Assembly (NCBI GenBank): GCA_964493075.1
Contig: CAZBNU010000007.1
Span: 1 to 41,709 of the forward strand
Direction of reading: 5' to 3'
Origin: SLFT01 sp964493075
GTDB lineage: Bacteria > Hydrogenedentota > Hydrogenedentia > Hydrogenedentales > CAITNO01
Length of the DNA stretch: 41,709 bases
The translations under genes and the position numbers were made by a program. The notes under the pieces are model-generated. The model searched no databases. It had not been told where the DNA came from and saw only the letters and a program-made list of their open reading frames with translations. How positions within the stretch are numbered: position 1 is the stretch's first letter; each line of letters starts with the position of its first letter. This document shows positions 38,747 through 41,709 of the stretch, in pieces.

Positions 38747-40366
38747 ATGACACTGATTGGAATCGTGTTTGCCGCAGTTGTTGTTGCAGGTATCGTACTG
38801 CTTGTTGCGTTGTATATGTCATTGCTGAGTTCACTGTATCCCGAGACCATTCGTACTGACGAAGTTTTCTACGTCCGCACCAATGACCTCTGGATATTGA
38901 GGGTGTGCCGCTACCGCAAGGAGCGTGCCACAGGGGAACCCGTGCTGCTGGTTCATGGCATGGGCGCCAACCAGCACAACTTTACATCGCCGGAAGACGG
39001 CTGCCTGGTGGATTACCTTGCGGAAAAAGGGTATGACTGCTGGACAGTGGATCTGCGCGGCAGCCGTTCGTCAGAGCCGCCCTTTGAACGCACCCGTGAC
39101 GACGTGTGCATGGAAGACTTCTTCAGGGAAGACCTGCCCGCTGTAATCGAACATATATTGAAAATGACCCATTACGAAAAACTGCATTGGGTGGGACATT
39201 CCATGGGCGGCATGTTGCTTTATGCCTATACCCTGCATCATGGAGGCGACAGCATCGCATCGGGAACGACACTCGGTTCTCCACTGGATTTTTCCGACGC
39301 CCACGGAAAAGTACCCGCGTTTTTGCTTACCGCAGCGGAGAAATTTCCGACAGTTTCAGGCAATCTGATACGAGGATTGATTCCCATACTAAAGACCCTG
39401 CATATCGGTTTTGTCGCGTTTCCTGTCAATCAACGAAACCTTCCTGCTTCCCTCAATGCAGGACATCTTATCAATATGCTGGAAGATCCTCTGCCCCTTT
39501 TGATGAAGCAGGTGCGCCAATGGATAGTCTCCCGTGATTATAAATTGCTTGACGGGAATCTGGACATCGCTTCGGATATTAGAAACCTGCCGGTTCCGCT
39601 GTTTGCATTTTTTGCGAAAAAAGACCCCTTCATCAATATCGAGCGCGCAAAGGAATGGTTTGGCAATATTAAAAACCCTGACAAAAAAATGGTGGTATGT
39701 TCCAAAGATGAGGGATACGCCGAAGATTACAGTCACTGTGATCTCGCGTTCAGCAAAAACGCCGCACAGGAGATATTCGAGCCCATACAGCGATGGCTTG
39801 CGACACACGAATGTCCCATACGCGCATCCATAGAAGAAGAGGTAAAACGGTTCAGCGCCAGTAACATTACCGACGACAAACGCGCCAGAATTCTTTCTGG
39901 AAATGCGTATGCCCATATTACAGATTCGGAAGACACGGCAGCAGAATTGGAAGACGAACACAACGACGACGACGAAGCCGTTGCTGCGCCAGAACCAACA
40001 CCGACGGCAACAGAAGTAGCAAAGGCCACTATAAAAAAGAAGGCCGCCACAAAAAAGAAACCCGCTGCAAAAAAGAATCCAACGGCAAAAAAGAAGCCTG
40101 CCGCAAAGAAGAAAGCCGCGACAAAAAAAACCGCTGATGCCGAAAAAGCGCCTGCGAAGAAGAAAAGTGCAGCCAAAAAGAAGTCTGCCGCAGCAAAGAA
40201 AAAGCCAGCGGTAAAAAACAAAACAGTTACGCCGCAAACGGGGGCTGAAGAAGAAGGCCCCAGTCCAGAGGCATTGCAAAAAGCAAATAAAGAACGCGAA
40301 CAAAGAAATACGGTTTTTTCGGAACTGATGGCTTCCCTGTCAAAGCCGCTTGATCCCGAATCGTAA
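38747..40366 (+). CDS. Membrane-anchored alpha/beta hydrolase with a histone-H1-like Lys/Ala-rich tail
   Basis: A 539-residue protein in four parts. Residues 4-24 are a transmembrane segment. About 40-360 is an alpha/beta hydrolase: oxyanion LVHGMG (68-73), nucleophile elbow GHSMGG (Ser152), Asp293 in KKDPF, and His330 in DYSHCD, a full triad. An acidic stretch (about 394-411, EDEHNDDDE) follows. Residues 426-492 are KKKAATKKKPAAKK-type repeats like those of histone H1, AlgP and PhaF, which bind DNA or polyphosphate. A short charged C-terminus ends it. The reading frame through the tail is intact. Substrate unknown; the basic tail suggests a nucleic-acid or polyanion contact. It lies 41 bases after uvrC. 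Confidence 0.85.
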   Translation: MTLIGIVFAAVVVAGIVLLVALYMSLLSSLYPETIRTDEVFYVRTNDLWILRVCRYRKERATGEPVLLVHGMGANQHNFTSPEDGCLVDYLAEKGYDCWTVDLRGSRSSEPPFERTRDDVCMEDFFREDLPAVIEHILKMTHYEKLHWVGHSMGGMLLYAYTLHHGGDSIASGTTLGSPLDFSDAHGKVPAFLLTAAEKFPTVSGNLIRGLIPILKTLHIGFVAFPVNQRNLPASLNAGHLINMLEDPLPLLMKQVRQWIVSRDYKLLDGNLDIASDIRNLPVPLFAFFAKKDPFINIERAKEWFGNIKNPDKKMVVCSKDEGYAEDYSHCDLAFSKNAAQEIFEPIQRWLATHECPIRASIEEEVKRFSASNITDDKRARILSGNAYAHITDSEDTAAELEDEHNDDDEAVAAPEPTPTATEVAKATIKKKAATKKKPAAKKNPTAKKKPAAKKKAATKKTADAEKAPAKKKSAAKKKSAAAKKKPAVKNKTVTPQTGAEEEGPSPEALQKANKEREQRNTVFSELMASLSKPLDPES

Positions 40367-40407
40367 TTTCAGTTTTCTGATCTCTGGATACGAACTTTGT
40401 GTCTGTT

Positions 40408-40422
40408 CATCCCTCCGGGATG
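40408..40422. repeat. Short hairpin CATCCC-TCC-GGGATG
   Basis: A 6-pair stem with a 3-base loop, 42 bases after the alpha/beta hydrolase stop. There is no U-run. Confidence 0.35.
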
Positions 40423-40438
40423 CATGATTGGGATGAAT

Positions 40439-40529
40439 AATTGTAGGCTGGGTGAAGCGTAGCGGAACCCACCTTTCGTGATACACAATGGGAAGGTGGG
40501 TTCCGCTACGCTTCACCCAGCCTACAATT
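40439..40529. repeat. Perfect 37-base inverted repeat between convergent genes
   Basis: The arm 40439-40475 (starting AATTGTAGGCTGGGTGAAGC) is fully complementary to 40493-40529, with a 17-base loop. Elements built on this GGCTGGGTGAAGCGTAGCGGAACCCACC theme occur as dispersed repeats in unrelated bacteria. It stands between the hydrolase (+) and the isomerase-like gene (-), where it could terminate both. Confidence 0.9.
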
Positions 40530-40559
40530 CCTTGGTTATATTTAATGGCAGACAGTTGC

Positions 40560-41456
40560 TTAGGCCAGGGCTTCCTCGCAGAATTGGACGCAACGGGTCA
40601 CTTCCTTGACCGCATCGGAACCTTCGGGAATGTCGTATTCCAATTCTATGTCGCACGGGAATGTCATATTGTTTTCTTTCAGAAAACGTAATACATCCGC
40701 CACCTGCGTATCCCCTTCGCCAAAGGGCATATTGGGCGCGCCGGAAAGAAGCGACTTCTTTTTCCTGTCTTTCAAATGCAGACTGATGATGCGATCCTTG
40801 TTCTTCTCAATCATGGGAATGGCCGGTTCGCCCGTACCCGCCACATAATGACCAATATCAAGGTTAATACCCAAATGCTCGCCGTAGGAAAGCAGGTCGC
40901 CGTCATAGGTGGTAGGTGTAATTTGAGTGTGGTTGTGGAAACCAATATAGACTTCGTGTTTGTCAGCAAGCGGACCCAATTTTTTGGCGAGGGCTTCATC
41001 CTTGGGTAGTTCGCGGGTAATGCCCTTTGCGCCGCACGCCTTTGTCGCCTGGAAATAGTATTCCATCTGTTCATCGGACATATCACCATCACCGATATTG
41101 CCGAATTTGACGATATGAATATTCACGCCTGCATCGTTGTAAAGTTTACGCAACGCCTCATAACCGTCCATAGGGCCGCCGATTCCGGTTGCCGAGGTAT
41201 GCGCTTTCGCGAACCCTTCGGCGGCGTCACCCATCAACTCCACGGAACTGATGCCGCACTGCACGATGTATTTAAGCAAATCCTCGGCACTGCTGGGCAT
41301 AGAACGAAAACTGTAGGTGATGACGCCTATCTGCACGCCGTTAAAATTCGAGTTGGGTTTGGCATCTTCCGCCATGGAATAGCGAGGCAACATGGTTGTT
41401 GCTGCCAACGCAGCCGCGCCACCGATAAAAGTTCTTCTGGATATCTGTTTGTTCAT
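40560..41456 (-). CDS. Tat-exported sugar phosphate isomerase/epimerase-family TIM barrel
   Basis: A 298-residue protein with a twin-arginine signal (ISRRTFIGGAAALAA, residues 5-19) and a xylose-isomerase-like TIM barrel. Visible elements include GVITYSFRSMP at the first strand, GISSVELMGDAAEGF (metal-ligand Glu), YIGFHNHTQ, LGINLDIGHYVAGTG and the last-strand CDIELEYD. The His, Asp and Glu residues of the metal site are in place. It is related to the gene at 3475-4359 but clearly distinct in sequence, so they are paralogues rather than a duplication. GGAGAAACATC precedes the ATG. Confidence 0.87.
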   Translation of the reverse strand: MNKQISRRTFIGGAAALAATTMLPRYSMAEDAKPNSNFNGVQIGVITYSFRSMPSSAEDLLKYIVQCGISSVELMGDAAEGFAKAHTSATGIGGPMDGYEALRKLYNDAGVNIHIVKFGNIGDGDMSDEQMEYYFQATKACGAKGITRELPKDEALAKKLGPLADKHEVYIGFHNHTQITPTTYDGDLLSYGEHLGINLDIGHYVAGTGEPAIPMIEKNKDRIISLHLKDRKKKSLLSGAPNMPFGEGDTQVADVLRFLKENNMTFPCDIELEYDIPEGSDAVKEVTRCVQFCEEALA

Positions 41457-41535
41457 GATGTTTCTCCGGTGTTGTGATATGTATCGTTCGCAGGCACTGC
41501 CTGCAGTCCATAAATCTTCACGATAAACGCTACCA

Positions 41536-41618
41536 CCGTCATTGCGAGGAACGAAGCAATCTGGGGCGACACGATGCTCTTAACTACAATGAGATTGCTT
41601 CGTGCCTCGCAATGACGG
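41536..41618. repeat. Palindromic intergenic repeat element (ATTGCGAGG family), copy 2
   Basis: Arms 41536-41562 and 41592-41618 pair over 27 bases with one mismatch, across a 29-base loop. The arms are nearly identical to those at 18541-18623 while the loop is unrelated. It lies in the gap between the isomerase-like gene and the partial gene at the right edge. Confidence 0.88.
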
Positions 41619-41645
41619 CAGCAGCCGTTCAGAAATAAAATACTC

Positions 41646-41709
41646 TTACGCCCATCCGTCAAAGCATTTCAGCAGATCGAGAATAGCGTTCTCCGGACCG
41701 TCGGTGTAG
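41646..41709 (-). CDS. 3' end of a leftward gene cut by the right edge
   Basis: The minus strand reads YTDGPENAILDLLKCFDGWA followed by TAA (stop at 41646-41648), open to the window edge. The composition is protein-like and the orientation matches the neighbouring isomerase-like gene, which would be downstream of it. Twenty residues are too few to assign a family. A conserved-looking DGPENAILDLL helix is all that can be described. Confidence 0.55.
   Translation of the reverse strand, partial: YTDGPENAILDLLKCFDGWA

Noticed and set aside
39389..40303. Leftward open frames rich in Phe, Cys and Gly under the KKAA tail
   Set aside because: They are the reverse complement of Lys/Ala codons, not a membrane protein.

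Overview
The window looks like a scaffold from an uncultured, Gram-negative-type bacterium, probably assembled from a metagenome. The gene mix points to the Planctomycetota / Lentisphaerota / Hydrogenedentota neighbourhood. It includes Tat-exported Gfo/Idh oxidoreductases and sugar-phosphate-isomerase-like proteins, a DUF1080 3-keto-glycoside hydrolase-type protein, a DUF1559 pseudopilin with the C-terminal MDGHVEF signature, secreted ceramidase-like and SGNH hydrolases, FG-GAP repeats, and System II cytochrome c biogenesis. The phylum is an inference; there is no rRNA to settle it.

Layout. 1-80 is the start of a leftward lipoprotein gene cut by the window edge. 498-5606 is a rightward carbohydrate operon: GH4 glycosidase, a small antitoxin-like gene, an FG-GAP protein, an isomerase-like TIM barrel and a Gfo/Idh oxidoreductase. 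A leftward tRNA-Arg(UCU) with its terminator, an SGNH hydrolase, a DUF1080 protein and a Memo-family protein follow to 9205. A small unknown protein and an AbrB-Doc toxin-antitoxin pair lie at 9261-10283. Leftward release factor 3 overlaps a GH38 mannosidase-like gene by 4 bases; upstream lies a ceramidase-like gene. A beta-helix protein, DUF456 and DUF3754 follow, then a tight heme / cytochrome c operon (hemN, lipoprotein, ResB, CcsA) to 25621. 25788-31075 is mostly leftward: SGNH hydrolase, DUF6122, a lectin-fold secreted protein, a nucleotidyltransferase, a DUF2007-TM-GNAT fusion, a LURP-one protein and a membrane-anchored small heat-shock protein. The right part holds a nucleoside hydrolase, a pseudopilin, a URO-D-family protein, a small-multidrug-export family protein, UvrC, an alpha/beta hydrolase with a histone-H1-like tail, another Tat-exported isomerase-like protein, and the 3' end of a leftward gene at the edge.

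How the genes fit together. The left 8 kb is a glycoside-processing set whose members (GH4, Gfo/Idh, DUF1080) share redox chemistry at sugar C3, several of them exported. The 20.3-25.6 kb operon supplies heme and attaches it to c-type cytochromes. The rest is housekeeping (RF3, UvrC, tRNA) and envelope proteins.

Sequence caveats. There are three 100-N gaps. Two are flanked by exact 55-base duplications; removing the Ns and one copy restores a continuous frame in GH4 and hemN, so these are unmerged assembly overlaps. The third, in the LURP-one gene, lacks real sequence.

The non-coding DNA is unusually patterned: at least eight intergenic loci carry short tandem repeats of period 6-10, and several palindromic repeat elements occur, one family twice. 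The most interesting proteins are the DUF2007-TM-GNAT fusion, the hydrolase with the KKAA tail, the membrane-anchored small heat-shock protein, the GH38 protein that appears to lack its catalytic Asp, and the Memo protein with a PqqD-like N-terminus.
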